From Scandinavium ludwigii_A (GTDB taxonomy: Bacteria; Pseudomonadota; Gammaproteobacteria; Enterobacterales; Enterobacteriaceae), in NCBI GenBank assembly GCA_050516505.1, contig CP191518.1, forward strand, positions 744,001 through 808,000: a stretch of DNA of 64,000 bases. Reading direction: 5' to 3'. Position numbers and translations under genes: made by a program. Under the pieces are notes generated by a model. It did not search any database and was not told the origin of the DNA. It was given only the letters and a program-made list of their open reading frames with translations. This document shows, one piece after another, positions 1 through 7,874 of this stretch; position 1 is the first letter of the stretch; each line of letters starts with the position of its first letter.

Positions 1-897
1 CGTCAACGACCGAACATGCGCGCCTTGCTGACGCATCGTCTGAGTCATCTGTTTTAGACTGGCGTCCAGCGTCACGCCCAGCGTTTTCTCTGTGCGGGCT
101 GCAGCCCGGCGAATGGCGGCCTTGTCGTCTTCTGACAGACTTTCCCAGCGCGTTTTGTTCATCACCAGCAGATAAACATGTCCCAGCCACAGGCGCGGCG
201 AAACGCGAACTTCTTTTGCCGCCTGCCAGGCGTGAATGTCATCGCCGCTGTCCAGATTAACCAGTAGACCGCTCAGCGTTCCGTTACGCAATGCATCGGT
301 GATTTGCGTATCCCATGGCATCTTAACGACCTTCGCCCCCGCATTTTCCAGATACGCCTGATGCCAGAAGCTTGCAGTGCGCCAGGTGGTGTTTTTCAGA
401 TTGTCGTATTTCAGCGAAGGGCTGGTTGAGAAAAATGCCGCGGGGTAGCCGAGGAAAAACTGCAGATTCACCAGGTTGTTGGCGGCAAGCTCAGCGGAAA
501 ACTGCGGCATATCGCGGAACACGTTATGGAAGAATTTCACCTGCGCGTCACCGTTGTCTGGCCCCAGCGGGAAGCTTTTGAAGATCTGATGCAGCGGTAA
601 TTGCTCTGCGGTGTATTCCGGCACCACGATGCCCATATCTGCGACTTTCCCCTCGCTGACCGTTTTCAGCGCGTCGTAGCTGACTGCCAGCTCGCCGTTC
701 CAGTGATCTTCCACGCGCAGACGCCCGTCTGATTCCTCCGCGATGGCGGCAAAGAACACGTCTTTGATCACTTTGGTGCGCATGTTGCTGAGCGGCTCGT
801 GGTCGGTATAGCGCAGTACAGTTTCTGCCTGAACCGGCGATATCGAAAAGAGCAGGGCGAGGGCTATGCTTTGCAGTAAAAACGCCTTTAATTTCAT
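1..897 (-). CDS. TRAP transporter DctP-type periplasmic substrate-binding protein (3' end outside window)
   Basis: I translated this frame by hand: it is open from an ATG at 897 down to base 1, giving 299 residues without a stop, so the C-terminus lies outside the window. The first ~24 residues are a signal peptide (basic start, hydrophobic core, cleavage near PVQA/ET). The mature protein begins VLRYTDHEPLSN and contains YDALKTVSEGKVADMGIV and a later LRNGTLSGLLVNLDS segment, the pattern of DctP-family solute receptors that bind carboxylates and deliver them to DctQM permeases. The permease genes would be expected beyond the left edge. It is divergent from argO, where E. coli has mscS, so this is probably an insertion or replacement. 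The ligand cannot be read from the sequence. Confidence 0.8.
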   Translation of the reverse strand, partial: MKLKAFLLQSIALALLFSISPVQAETVLRYTDHEPLSNMRTKVIKDVFFAAIAEESDGRLRVEDHWNGELAVSYDALKTVSEGKVADMGIVVPEYTAEQLPLHQIFKSFPLGPDNGDAQVKFFHNVFRDMPQFSAELAANNLVNLQFFLGYPAAFFSTSPSLKYDNLKNTTWRTASFWHQAYLENAGAKVVKMPWDTQITDALRNGTLSGLLVNLDSGDDIHAWQAAKEVRVSPRLWLGHVYLLVMNKTRWESLSEDDKAAIRRAAARTEKTLGVTLDASLKQMTQTMRQQGAHVRSLT

Positions 898-1100
898 GGT
901 CTGTCCTTGAACGTGTGAAAGGGAAGGTCACGGGAAAATGCAAAGTGCAGTATAACTCACCGATGGTGCATGAATATGCAGTTGTGCTAGAGGGATGCAT
1001 TATTAGTTTAGTTAATAAGGTATTAGTATTATCCATTTCCGCTAATGGGTCGTGAGCGTTATAGTCTCGTCATTAACGAACATCTGTGAGCAAAAATTTC
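898..1100. promoter_or_regulatory. Divergent intergenic region with the probable argO promoter
   Basis: This 200-bp AT-rich gap separates the TRAP gene and argO. A TATAGT hexamer at 1060-1065 is a reasonable -10 for argO. In E. coli, argO is activated by the LysR-type regulator ArgP with arginine; the argP gene lies 1.5 kb downstream here, so the same control is inferred. I could not define an ArgP site by eye. Confidence 0.35.
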
Positions 1101-1736
1101 ATGTTATCTTATTATATTCAGGGGCTTGTTCTCGGCGCGGCGATGATTCTTCCTCTTGGTCCGCAAAATGCGTTTGTCATGAACCAGGGCATTCGTCGTC
1201 AGTATCACATCATGATTGCCTTCCTGTGTGCAGTCAGTGATTTGCTGCTGATATGCGCTGGCGTGTTTGGCGGCAGCGCACTGCTGATGCAATCGCCATG
1301 GCTGTTGGCGTTCGTCACTTGGGGCGGCGTGGCGTTCTTACTGTGGTACGGATTTGGTGCGCTGAAAACAGCAATGGGCAGTAACCTGGAATTGGCCAGC
1401 GCAGAAGTGATGAAGCAGGGCCGCTGGAAGATTATCGCCACCATGCTGGCGGTGACCTGGCTTAATCCGCACGTTTATCTGGATACTTTCGTGGTGCTCG
1501 GCAGCCTCGGCGGGCAGTTAGGTGCAGAGCCTAAACGCTGGTTTGCACTTGGCACCGTGAGTGCGTCTTTTCTCTGGTTCTTTGGACTGGCACTGCTCGC
1601 CGCCTGGTTGGCCCCGCGTTTACGCACCGCCAAAGCGCAGCGCATCATCAATCTGCTGGTGGGGCTGGTGATGTGGTTTATCGCCTTCCAGCTGGCGAAA
1701 GATGGCATCTCACATGTTCACGCCTTGTTCAACTAA
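1101..1736 (+). CDS. argO: Arginine exporter ArgO (LysE family)
   Basis: Inner-membrane exporter of L-arginine (and canavanine). The 211-residue length equals E. coli ArgO and the sequence is nearly colinear with it, including the LysE-family signature GAAMILPLGPQNAFVMNQG near residues 12-30 and WLNPHVYLDTFVVLGSLG near 120. About six hydrophobic segments are visible. I chose ATG 1101 (MLSYYIQG) rather than the upstream GTG at 1086 because the family begins with M-x-SYY. yggE follows in the same direction after 90 bp. Confidence 0.95.
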   Translation: MLSYYIQGLVLGAAMILPLGPQNAFVMNQGIRRQYHIMIAFLCAVSDLLLICAGVFGGSALLMQSPWLLAFVTWGGVAFLLWYGFGALKTAMGSNLELASAEVMKQGRWKIIATMLAVTWLNPHVYLDTFVVLGSLGGQLGAEPKRWFALGTVSASFLWFFGLALLAAWLAPRLRTAKAQRIINLLVGLVMWFIAFQLAKDGISHVHALFN

Positions 1737-1826
1737 GTCTTGTCTTATGGACATTTAATCCTCAGAAGCTAAGCTTGCAGGCATGCGCCCTGTTTTAGGG
1801 TCAAGACGTAACAAGGAGGAACGACA

Positions 1827-2564
1827 GTGAAGTTTAAAGTGATGGCCCTGGCGGCATTAGTGGGATTTGGTGCGATGTCGGTACAGGCAAATGAGTTGCC
1901 AGATGGACCGCACATTGTGACTTCCGGTACGGCAAGCGTAGACGCAGCGCCTGATATCGCGACCCTGGCGATTGAAGTCAACGTGGCGGCAAAAGATGCT
2001 GCAACGGCGAAGAAACAAGCCGACGATCGCGTAGCCCAATATCTTTCTTTCCTTGAGAAAAACGATGTCGCTAAAAAAGACATCAGTTCTGCCAACCTCC
2101 GTACTCAGCCGGATTATGACTATCAGAACGGCAAAAGCATTCTGAAAGGTTACCGTGCGGTGCGTACCGTTGAAGTTACGCTGCGTCAGCTGGATAAGCT
2201 GAATTCGCTGCTGGACGGCGCGCTGAAAGCGGGTCTGAATGAAATCCGTTCCGTATCGCTCGGCGTTGCGCAACCGGAAGAGTACAAAGATAAAGCCCGT
2301 AAAGCCGCGATTGACGATGCCGTGCATCAGGCAAAAGAGCTGGCTTCCGGCTTTAATGCCAAGCTCGGCCCGGTCTATAGCGTGCGCTATCATGTGTCTA
2401 ACTATCAGCCGAGCCCAATGGTTCGTATGATGAAGGCCGATGCAGCCGCTGCACCTTCCGCGCAGGAAACCTACGAGCAGCCAACTATTCAGTTCGACGA
2501 CCAGGTAGACGTTGTCTTCCAGCTCGAACCGACGCAGGCTGAACCGCAGAAGAAAGCGGAATAA
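1827..2564 (+). CDS. yggE: SIMPL-domain periplasmic protein YggE (oxidative stress defence)
   Basis: 245 residues, one less than typical E. coli YggE. An N-terminal signal peptide (MKFKVMALAALVGFGAMSVQA) precedes a SIMPL/DUF541 domain filling the rest; TSGTASVDAAPDIATLAIEV near residues 31-50 is the family's opening motif. The start is a GTG at 1827, supported by a strong AAGGAGGA 9 bases upstream. In E. coli its product lowers intracellular reactive oxygen; the biochemical activity is not established. It ends at a terminator shared with the convergent argP. Confidence 0.93.
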   Translation: MKFKVMALAALVGFGAMSVQANELPDGPHIVTSGTASVDAAPDIATLAIEVNVAAKDAATAKKQADDRVAQYLSFLEKNDVAKKDISSANLRTQPDYDYQNGKSILKGYRAVRTVEVTLRQLDKLNSLLDGALKAGLNEIRSVSLGVAQPEEYKDKARKAAIDDAVHQAKELASGFNAKLGPVYSVRYHVSNYQPSPMVRMMKADAAAAPSAQETYEQPTIQFDDQVDVVFQLEPTQAEPQKKAE

Positions 2565-2585
2565 AAAACCGAAGTGCTATAAATG

Positions 2586-2612
2586 AAAACGCCGGGGAAA
2601 CCCGGCGTTTTT
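2586..2612. terminator. Bidirectional rho-independent terminator between yggE and argP
   Basis: Perfect stem AACGCCGGG / CCCGGCGTT around a GAAA loop (2588-2609), with AAAA on the left and TTTTT on the right. It can terminate yggE rightward and argP leftward. Confidence 0.85.
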
Positions 2613-2614
2613 GA

Positions 2615-3508
2615 TCAGTCCTGGCGCAGAACTTTGTGCCCATACTCCAGCAGGGCGTCGGTCACCCGACGCATCATGCGGCTTTCTGGCGCAAAGCGGT
2701 GCCAGTACAGCATCCGACGCTGGAACAGGCCCGGCGTCAGGTTGATAAGCTCGCCGCTGTCCAGCTCACGCTCGATTTGCAGATGCGGGATCATGCAGCA
2801 GGTGGTGCCCTGACGCGCCAGCTGCACGAAGGCTTCAGACGAGTTGACGATATGGCACGGTACGCTGCCCGGCGGTAGATCGAAGTTCTGCTGCAAAAAC
2901 GCCTGGTGCATATCATCGAGATGGTCAAACGCCACCACCGGCGCTTTCAGCAGGGCAGAGCGCGTTACGCCGTTGGGGAAGTAGCGTTGCGCAAATGACT
3001 TTGACGCGACGAACAGATAATCGAGCGCCCCGAGCTGATCGACCAGACAACTTGGTAGCGGCTGTGGCTGGATACTCACCGCCCCCACCACTTCACCACG
3101 ACGCAGACGTTCCTGCGTACGCGTTTCATCTTCAACCTGAAGATTCAGGCGGATCGGCGAATCAGACAGCACCGCAGAGAGCGCGGGCAGCAGCCAGGTT
3201 GCCAGACTGTCGGCGTTGACCGCCAGCGACAACAACAACGGCGTAGAGCCGGTTTGCTCATCGCCCAGCCATTCTTCCTCCAACAGCTCAACCTGACGCA
3301 GCAGCGCCAGCAGTTTTTGGCCTTGCTCGGTCGGACGAGGAGGCACGGTTCGCACCAGTAAAGGCTGCCCGAACATATTTTCCAGCTGTTTGATTCGCTG
3401 AGAGACGGCGGACTGGGTGATACACAGCTTTTGTGCGGCGCGTTCAAACCCGCGTTCCCGAATAACCGCATCCAATGCCTGTAGTGTTCTGTAGTCCGGA
3501 CGTTTCAT
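2615..3508 (-). CDS. argP: LysR-type regulator ArgP (IciA)
   Basis: 297-residue LysR-family regulator, the same length as E. coli ArgP and almost identical in its N-terminal helix-turn-helix (ALDAVIRERGFERAAQKLC, ITQSAVSQRIKQLE, residues ~10-45), followed by a periplasmic-binding-like co-inducer domain. ArgP activates argO and other genes in response to arginine or lysine. ATG 3508 (MKRPDYRTLQ) is chosen over an ATG 12 codons upstream because it matches the family start. It is divergent from rpiA with about 160 bp between starts. Confidence 0.96.
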   Translation of the reverse strand: MKRPDYRTLQALDAVIRERGFERAAQKLCITQSAVSQRIKQLENMFGQPLLVRTVPPRPTEQGQKLLALLRQVELLEEEWLGDEQTGSTPLLLSLAVNADSLATWLLPALSAVLSDSPIRLNLQVEDETRTQERLRRGEVVGAVSIQPQPLPSCLVDQLGALDYLFVASKSFAQRYFPNGVTRSALLKAPVVAFDHLDDMHQAFLQQNFDLPPGSVPCHIVNSSEAFVQLARQGTTCCMIPHLQIERELDSGELINLTPGLFQRRMLYWHRFAPESRMMRRVTDALLEYGHKVLRQD

Positions 3509-3668
3509 TGCTCTGACTGACTCCTCATCTTGTGTTATCCGCACTATGACATAAATTTACGTTAGATACAGAACCAAATTAGGCCCGCAACACCTGGTGT
3601 CTGCAAGGACATTTCTGAGGTGAATGGTCTATAATGCGCGGCATCCCATCACACCACAGGCAAAAATC

Positions 3669-4328
3669 ATGACGCAGGATGAACTGAAAAAAGCAGTTGG
3701 CTGGGCAGCACTTCAATATGTACAACCGGGAACCATCGTCGGTGTTGGCACGGGCTCGACCGCCGCGCATTTTATCGACGCACTGGGCACCATGAAAGGC
3801 CAGATTGAAGGCGCCGTTTCCAGCTCGGACGCTTCTACCGAAAAGCTGAAAAGCTTAGGTATTCACGTGTTTGATCTCAACGAAGTGGACAGCCTGGGTG
3901 TCTACGTTGATGGTGCTGATGAGATTAACGATCACATGCAGATGATCAAAGGTGGCGGCGCGGCGCTGACTCGCGAGAAAATCATCGCCTCCGTTGCCGA
4001 CAAGTTTATCTGCATTGCCGATTCTTCCAAACAGGTGGCTATTCTCGGTAACTTCCCGCTGCCGGTAGAAGTGATCCCGATGGCGCGCAGCGCGGTGGCA
4101 CGTCAACTCGTTAAACTGGGTGGTCGTCCGGAATATCGTCAGAACGTGGTCACGGATAACGGCAACGTTATCCTTGATGTGCACGGCCTGGAGATCCTGG
4201 ATGCGGTGGCGCTGGAAAACGCGATTAACGCTATCCCTGGCGTTGTGACCGTCGGCCTGTTCGCCAACCGTGGCGCGGACGTGGCGCTGATTGGAACCGC
4301 CGAAGGTGTCAAAACTATCGTGAAATGA
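3669..4328 (+). CDS. rpiA: Ribose-5-phosphate isomerase A
   Basis: Cytoplasmic enzyme of the pentose phosphate pathway interconverting ribose-5-phosphate and ribulose-5-phosphate. 219 residues, the E. coli length. Visible motifs are the phosphate-binding VGVGTGSTAAHF (residues ~24-35), SSDASTEKL, VDGADEIN with the catalytic aspartates, and KGGGAALTREKI with the catalytic glutamate. ATG 3669 (MTQDELKKAVG) is used; an in-frame upstream ATG at 3624 is not conserved. A TATAAT at 3630-3635 is a plausible -10. Confidence 0.97.
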   Translation: MTQDELKKAVGWAALQYVQPGTIVGVGTGSTAAHFIDALGTMKGQIEGAVSSSDASTEKLKSLGIHVFDLNEVDSLGVYVDGADEINDHMQMIKGGGAALTREKIIASVADKFICIADSSKQVAILGNFPLPVEVIPMARSAVARQLVKLGGRPEYRQNVVTDNGNVILDVHGLEILDAVALENAINAIPGVVTVGLFANRGADVALIGTAEGVKTIVK

Positions 4329-4332
4329 TCTG

Positions 4333-4364
4333 ACGGGAGCCGCCTGGCTCCCGTAAAAAATTTT
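4333..4364 (+). terminator. Probable rpiA terminator
   Basis: Nine-base-pair stem ACGGGAGCC / GGCTCCCGT with a 4-base loop directly after the rpiA stop. The tail is AAAAAATTTT, so the U-run is short and displaced; termination may be modest. Confidence 0.6.
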
Positions 4365-4379
4365 CGACAGGCGAAATTC

Positions 4380-4395
4380 GGTGACTTGTGTCACA
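4380..4395 (+). promoter_or_regulatory. CRP-like site upstream of serA
   Basis: GGTGA-CTTGTG-TCACA fits the CRP consensus TGTGA-N6-TCACA with one mismatch. It lies about 195 bp upstream of the serA start. E. coli serA is known to be controlled by CRP and Lrp at a distal promoter; assigning this exact site is inference. Confidence 0.55.
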
Positions 4396-4590
4396 TTTAT
4401 CGACTGCATCTGATTAACGCGCTGCCTCAATATAGCCATCCAGCATTTTATGCTGCCAATTTCCACTGAATGACATTTCTTCAGCACGCCGACGCAAACG
4501 TTCATATTGCTGCAATAGTTTTTTTTGATATGTTGCTGAGGTGGACGTTCGTTCACCACAACAACGATACAAGACAGACAGGGCGGGGAA

Positions 4591-5823
4591 ATGGCTAAGG
4601 TATCACTGGAAAAAGACAAGATTAAGTTTCTGCTGGTGGAAGGCGTGCATCAAAAAGCACTCGATAACCTTCGTGCGGCAGGCTACACCAACATTGAATA
4701 TCACAAAGGCGCGCTCGACGCAGAGCAGCTGAAAGAATCGATCCGTGATGCCCATTTCATCGGCCTGCGCTCCCGTACTCAACTGACTGAAGACATTATT
4801 CAGGCGGCGGAGAAACTGGTGGCCATCGGCTGTTTCTGCATCGGCACCAACCAGGTCGATTTGAATGCCGCAGCGAAGCGGGGTGTTCCGGTCTTTAACG
4901 CGCCGTTCTCGAATACCCGTTCCGTGGCGGAGCTGGTGATTGGTGAGCTGCTGTTACTGCTGCGCGGTATTCCAGAAGCGAACGCCAAGGCGCACCGCGG
5001 GATCTGGAACAAACTGGCAGCGGGCAGCTTTGAAGCGCGTGGCAAGAAGCTGGGAATCATCGGGTACGGCCATATCGGCACGCAGCTCGGTATTCTGGCG
5101 GAATCCCTAGGGATGCACGTCTTCTTCTACGATATCGAAAACAAGCTGCCGCTCGGCAACGCGACGCAGGTACAGCATTTGTCTGACCTGCTTAACATGA
5201 GCGATGTGGTGAGCCTGCACGTACCTGAAAATGCCTCCACCAAGAACATGATGGGTGCGGAACAGCTGGCGCTGATGAAGCCGGGTTCATTGCTGATCAA
5301 CGCCGCACGCGGCACGGTGGTCGATATTCCTGCGCTGTGTGATGCGCTGGCGAGCAAGCATCTGGCCGGGGCGGCAATCGACGTGTTCCCGACCGAACCT
5401 GCGACCAACACCGATCCGTTTATGTCGCCGCTGTGCGAGTTCGACAACGTGATCCTGACGCCGCACATTGGTGGGTCTACTCAGGAAGCACAGGAGAACA
5501 TCGGTCTGGAAGTGGCGGGCAAGCTGGCCAAATACTCCGACAACGGTTCTACGCTTTCAGCAGTTAACTTCCCGGAAGTGTCGCTGCCGCTGCACGGCGG
5601 TCGTCGTCTGCTGCACATCCACGAAAACCGTCCGGGCGTGCTGACGGCGATCAACCAGATCTTTGCTGAGCAGAGTGTGAACATTGCCGCGCAGTATCTG
5701 CAAACCACGCCGCAGATGGGCTATGTGGTGATTGATATCGAAGCGGAAGAAGATGTTGCGGAGAAAGCGCTGCAAAGCATGAAGGCGATTCCGGGGACGA
5801 TTCGCGCGCGCCTGCTTTACTGA
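4591..5823 (+). CDS. serA: D-3-phosphoglycerate dehydrogenase SerA
   Basis: First enzyme of serine synthesis: NAD-dependent oxidation of 3-phosphoglycerate to 3-phosphohydroxypyruvate, feedback-inhibited by serine. 410 residues, identical to the E. coli length. The Rossmann motif LGIIGYGHIGTQLG is near residue 155, LINAARGTVVD and the catalytic-His segment LTPHIGGSTQEA follow, and the last ~75 residues form an ACT domain (HIHENRPGVLTAINQIFAE) that binds the serine effector. The start AUG has GGGG upstream (gcggggaaATG). It stands alone after rpiA. Confidence 0.97.
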   Translation: MAKVSLEKDKIKFLLVEGVHQKALDNLRAAGYTNIEYHKGALDAEQLKESIRDAHFIGLRSRTQLTEDIIQAAEKLVAIGCFCIGTNQVDLNAAAKRGVPVFNAPFSNTRSVAELVIGELLLLLRGIPEANAKAHRGIWNKLAAGSFEARGKKLGIIGYGHIGTQLGILAESLGMHVFFYDIENKLPLGNATQVQHLSDLLNMSDVVSLHVPENASTKNMMGAEQLALMKPGSLLINAARGTVVDIPALCDALASKHLAGAAIDVFPTEPATNTDPFMSPLCEFDNVILTPHIGGSTQEAQENIGLEVAGKLAKYSDNGSTLSAVNFPEVSLPLHGGRRLLHIHENRPGVLTAINQIFAEQSVNIAAQYLQTTPQMGYVVIDIEAEEDVAEKALQSMKAIPGTIRARLLY

Positions 5824-5866
5824 TGATCGTAGGGTAAGAGATCATCGTCTGATGCCCTCACCTTGG

Positions 5867-5887
5867 CCCTCTCCCACGTGGAGAGGG
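5867..5887. repeat. GC-rich hairpin repeat between serA and ygfA
   Basis: CCCTCTCC and GGAGAGGG arms around a 5-base loop, flanked by a pyrimidine-rich CCCTCACCTTGG segment. It resembles short intergenic palindromes common in Enterobacter-group genomes and sits between the convergent serA and ygfA genes, where it could also act in termination. I saw no second copy in the window. Confidence 0.5.
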
Positions 5888-5929
5888 TGCAAACACGAAA
5901 GACTTTCTCATTCGAGGCAGTCTTGCTGT

Positions 5930-6529
5930 CTACCGCCACTCCCACACTTTCGATGGCGTCACTACCGCGGGCAGCGGTATATCCCACTTCTCTGTAGGCA
6001 GCGCATCCACCCGCTGGCAATCATGCGCGTAACCGACCGGCTGTAGGCCGTGGTGCTGCCAGTTTTGTAGCGTCCTGTCGTAAAACCCCCCGCCCATACC
6101 TAATCGTTGGCCCTGTGCGTCAAAGGCGACCAGAGGCGTAATCAGCACATCCAGTTTACTGAGTGGCAACACGTCGCGCACGTCCAGCTTCGGCTCCTGG
6201 ATTTTCAGCCTGTTCACAACCAGTTCGGAATGGGGGTGGTAATAAAGGAATAACAGATTTCCAGGGCTGAACGGATGCAAAACCGGAAGATACACTTTCT
6301 TGCCGCTGAACCAGAGTTGCTCAATGAGCGGGCGGGTATCGAGTTCTCCATCGAAAGAGAGAAACAGCGCAACGGTCTGGCCCATCATCACGGGCGGATA
6401 CGCCATCATGCGATAAGCAGCCTGTTCGGCAAAATGCTGTTGTTGGTCTGGAGTCAGTGCGCGTCTGCGCTGCCGGATAATCTGGCGGATGTCTTGTCTT
6501 GCTGAGGGGATTTCAGGCACGAGTGTCAT
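5930..6529 (-). CDS. ygfA: 5-formyltetrahydrofolate cyclo-ligase
   Basis: Converts 5-formyl-THF to 5,10-methenyl-THF with ATP, feeding the one-carbon pool. The IIRQRRRALTPDQQQ start region and the C-terminal ATP/folate-site motif RLGMGGGFYDRTLQN are typical. From ATG 6529 (MTLVPEIPSARQD) it is 199 residues; some E. coli annotations begin about 18 codons later at the MIRQRRRAL equivalent. Longer readings run into the 6S RNA gene. In E. coli it is co-transcribed with ssrS directly upstream, and the arrangement is the same here (19 bp apart). Confidence 0.95.
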   Translation of the reverse strand: MTLVPEIPSARQDIRQIIRQRRRALTPDQQQHFAEQAAYRMMAYPPVMMGQTVALFLSFDGELDTRPLIEQLWFSGKKVYLPVLHPFSPGNLLFLYYHPHSELVVNRLKIQEPKLDVRDVLPLSKLDVLITPLVAFDAQGQRLGMGGGFYDRTLQNWQHHGLQPVGYAHDCQRVDALPTEKWDIPLPAVVTPSKVWEWR

Positions 6530-6548
6530 GGTAGAAACAGAAGGTAGG

Positions 6549-6731
6549 GAATCTCCGAGATGCCGCCGCAGGCTGTAACCCTTGAACCCTTGGTTCAAGG
6601 TGAATATGTCGTCACAGTCTTAAGGCTTCTCGGACGAACCGAGCATGCTCACCAACCGTGGAGCGCCACATTCTTGTGGTATGAAATATCGGCTCAGGGG
6701 ACTGGCCCGCTTGCGAACATCTCAGAGAAAT
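6549..6731 (-). ncRNA. ssrS: 6S RNA
   Basis: A 183-nt segment on the minus strand, from ATTTCTCTGAGATGTTCGC to GAGATTCC, corresponds base for base in architecture to E. coli 6S RNA: closing stem at the ends, the central bubble region, and the CAAGCGGGCCAGTCCCCTGA strand that mimics an open promoter. 6S RNA binds sigma-70 RNA polymerase and represses it in stationary phase. It lies between zapA and ygfA as in E. coli. Confidence 0.97.
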
Positions 6732-6773
6732 TTTGTTCTTCAGGGTCACTCTACCATAGTAAACCATGAAGTG

Positions 6774-7103
6774 TTATTCAAACTTTGGACCCGTTTTTTC
6801 GGTTGTGCGACCTTGATCAAGAAGTGCCTGTTCAATGGTCTGTTGCAGCATACGAATACGTGTTTCCATGCTGGCAGCGTAGTCACGGGTCTTCGCTCTT
6901 TCCTGCGTCAGCTCGTAGCTGATGTTCAGGGCGGCGATGAAGACCAGCTGCTCAGTATTTGTGACTCTAGTGCGTTCTTTTAGATCTTGCAACCGCTGAT
7001 TCAGATCGTCCGCGGCCTGATTAAGGGCATCCCTTTGTTCAGGCGGGCAATTCACTCGCAGTGAACGGCCAAAAATTTGGATATCGACGGGTTCTGCAGA
7101 CAT
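6774..7103 (-). CDS. zapA: Cell division protein ZapA
   Basis: 109 residues, the E. coli length. ZapA bundles FtsZ protofilaments at the division ring. The N-terminal globular part (VDIQIFGRSLRVNCPPEQRDALNQAA) is followed by a long coiled coil used for tetramerisation. It is divergent from ygfB with a 167-bp shared upstream region and is followed by ssrS. Confidence 0.96.
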   Translation of the reverse strand: MSAEPVDIQIFGRSLRVNCPPEQRDALNQAADDLNQRLQDLKERTRVTNTEQLVFIAALNISYELTQERAKTRDYAASMETRIRMLQQTIEQALLDQGRTTEKTGPKFE

Positions 7104-7270
7104 GCCACCTTCCTGCTGATTGACTGCGCAACCTTCACAGCCCGCACCGGGGCCCGCGAAGGGGCGACACTATAGCTACCCCAGTGTGAACATACAAGCC
7201 CTTTTCTGGTTCACCAGGGTCCAAAGTGGTAGCATAACATGAAACTTCCCCCCAACGACGACGAATGCGC

Positions 7271-7849
7271 ATGTCTATACAGAACGAAATGCCTGGTTAC
7301 AACGATGTGAACCAGTTACTTACCCAACAGGGTGTAGGTTTAACGCCTGCCGAAATGCACGGACTGATTAGCGGCATGCTGTGTGGCGGCAACAAAGACA
7401 GCAGCTGGCTACCGCTGGTGCATGACCTGACCAACGAAGGCATGGCTTTCGGCCACGAGCTGGCTGAAGTGCTGCGTAAGGTCCACGCCGTCACCAGCGA
7501 TGCGCTGGAAGACGAAGGTTTCCAGTTCCAACTGTACATCCCTGATGGCGATGACATCAGTGTCTTTGAGCGCGCCGATGCGCTGTCTGGCTGGGTCAAC
7601 CACTTCCTGCTCGGCCTGGGTGTGACCCAGCCGAAACTTGAGAAAGTGAAAGGCGAAACCGGCGAAGCCATCGACGATCTGCGTAATATTGCCCAGCTGG
7701 GTTATGAAGAAGACGAAGATCAGGAAGAGCTTGAAATGTCGCTCGAAGAAATCGTCGAGTACGTTCGTGTTGCCGCTTTGCTGTGCCACGATACCTTCAC
7801 GCATCAACAGCCGACCGCGCCAGAAGTTCGCAAACCGACCTTACATTAA
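7271..7849 (+). CDS. ygfB: YgfB/YecA family protein
   Basis: 192-residue UPF0149 family protein with the all-helical YgfB fold; conserved parts include LTPAEMHGLISGML and SLEEIVEYVRVAALLCHDTF. Start ATG 7271 (MSIQNEMPGYN) matches E. coli; an ATG two codons upstream is also possible. Its molecular role in E. coli is unknown (the Pseudomonas homologue affects AmpC regulation). It leads the ygfB-pepP-ubiH-ubiI group. Confidence 0.94.
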   Translation: MSIQNEMPGYNDVNQLLTQQGVGLTPAEMHGLISGMLCGGNKDSSWLPLVHDLTNEGMAFGHELAEVLRKVHAVTSDALEDEGFQFQLYIPDGDDISVFERADALSGWVNHFLLGLGVTQPKLEKVKGETGEAIDDLRNIAQLGYEEDEDQEELEMSLEEIVEYVRVAALLCHDTFTHQQPTAPEVRKPTLH

Positions 7850-7874
7850 CAATAAGAATGCTCAGGAGGGTGTC

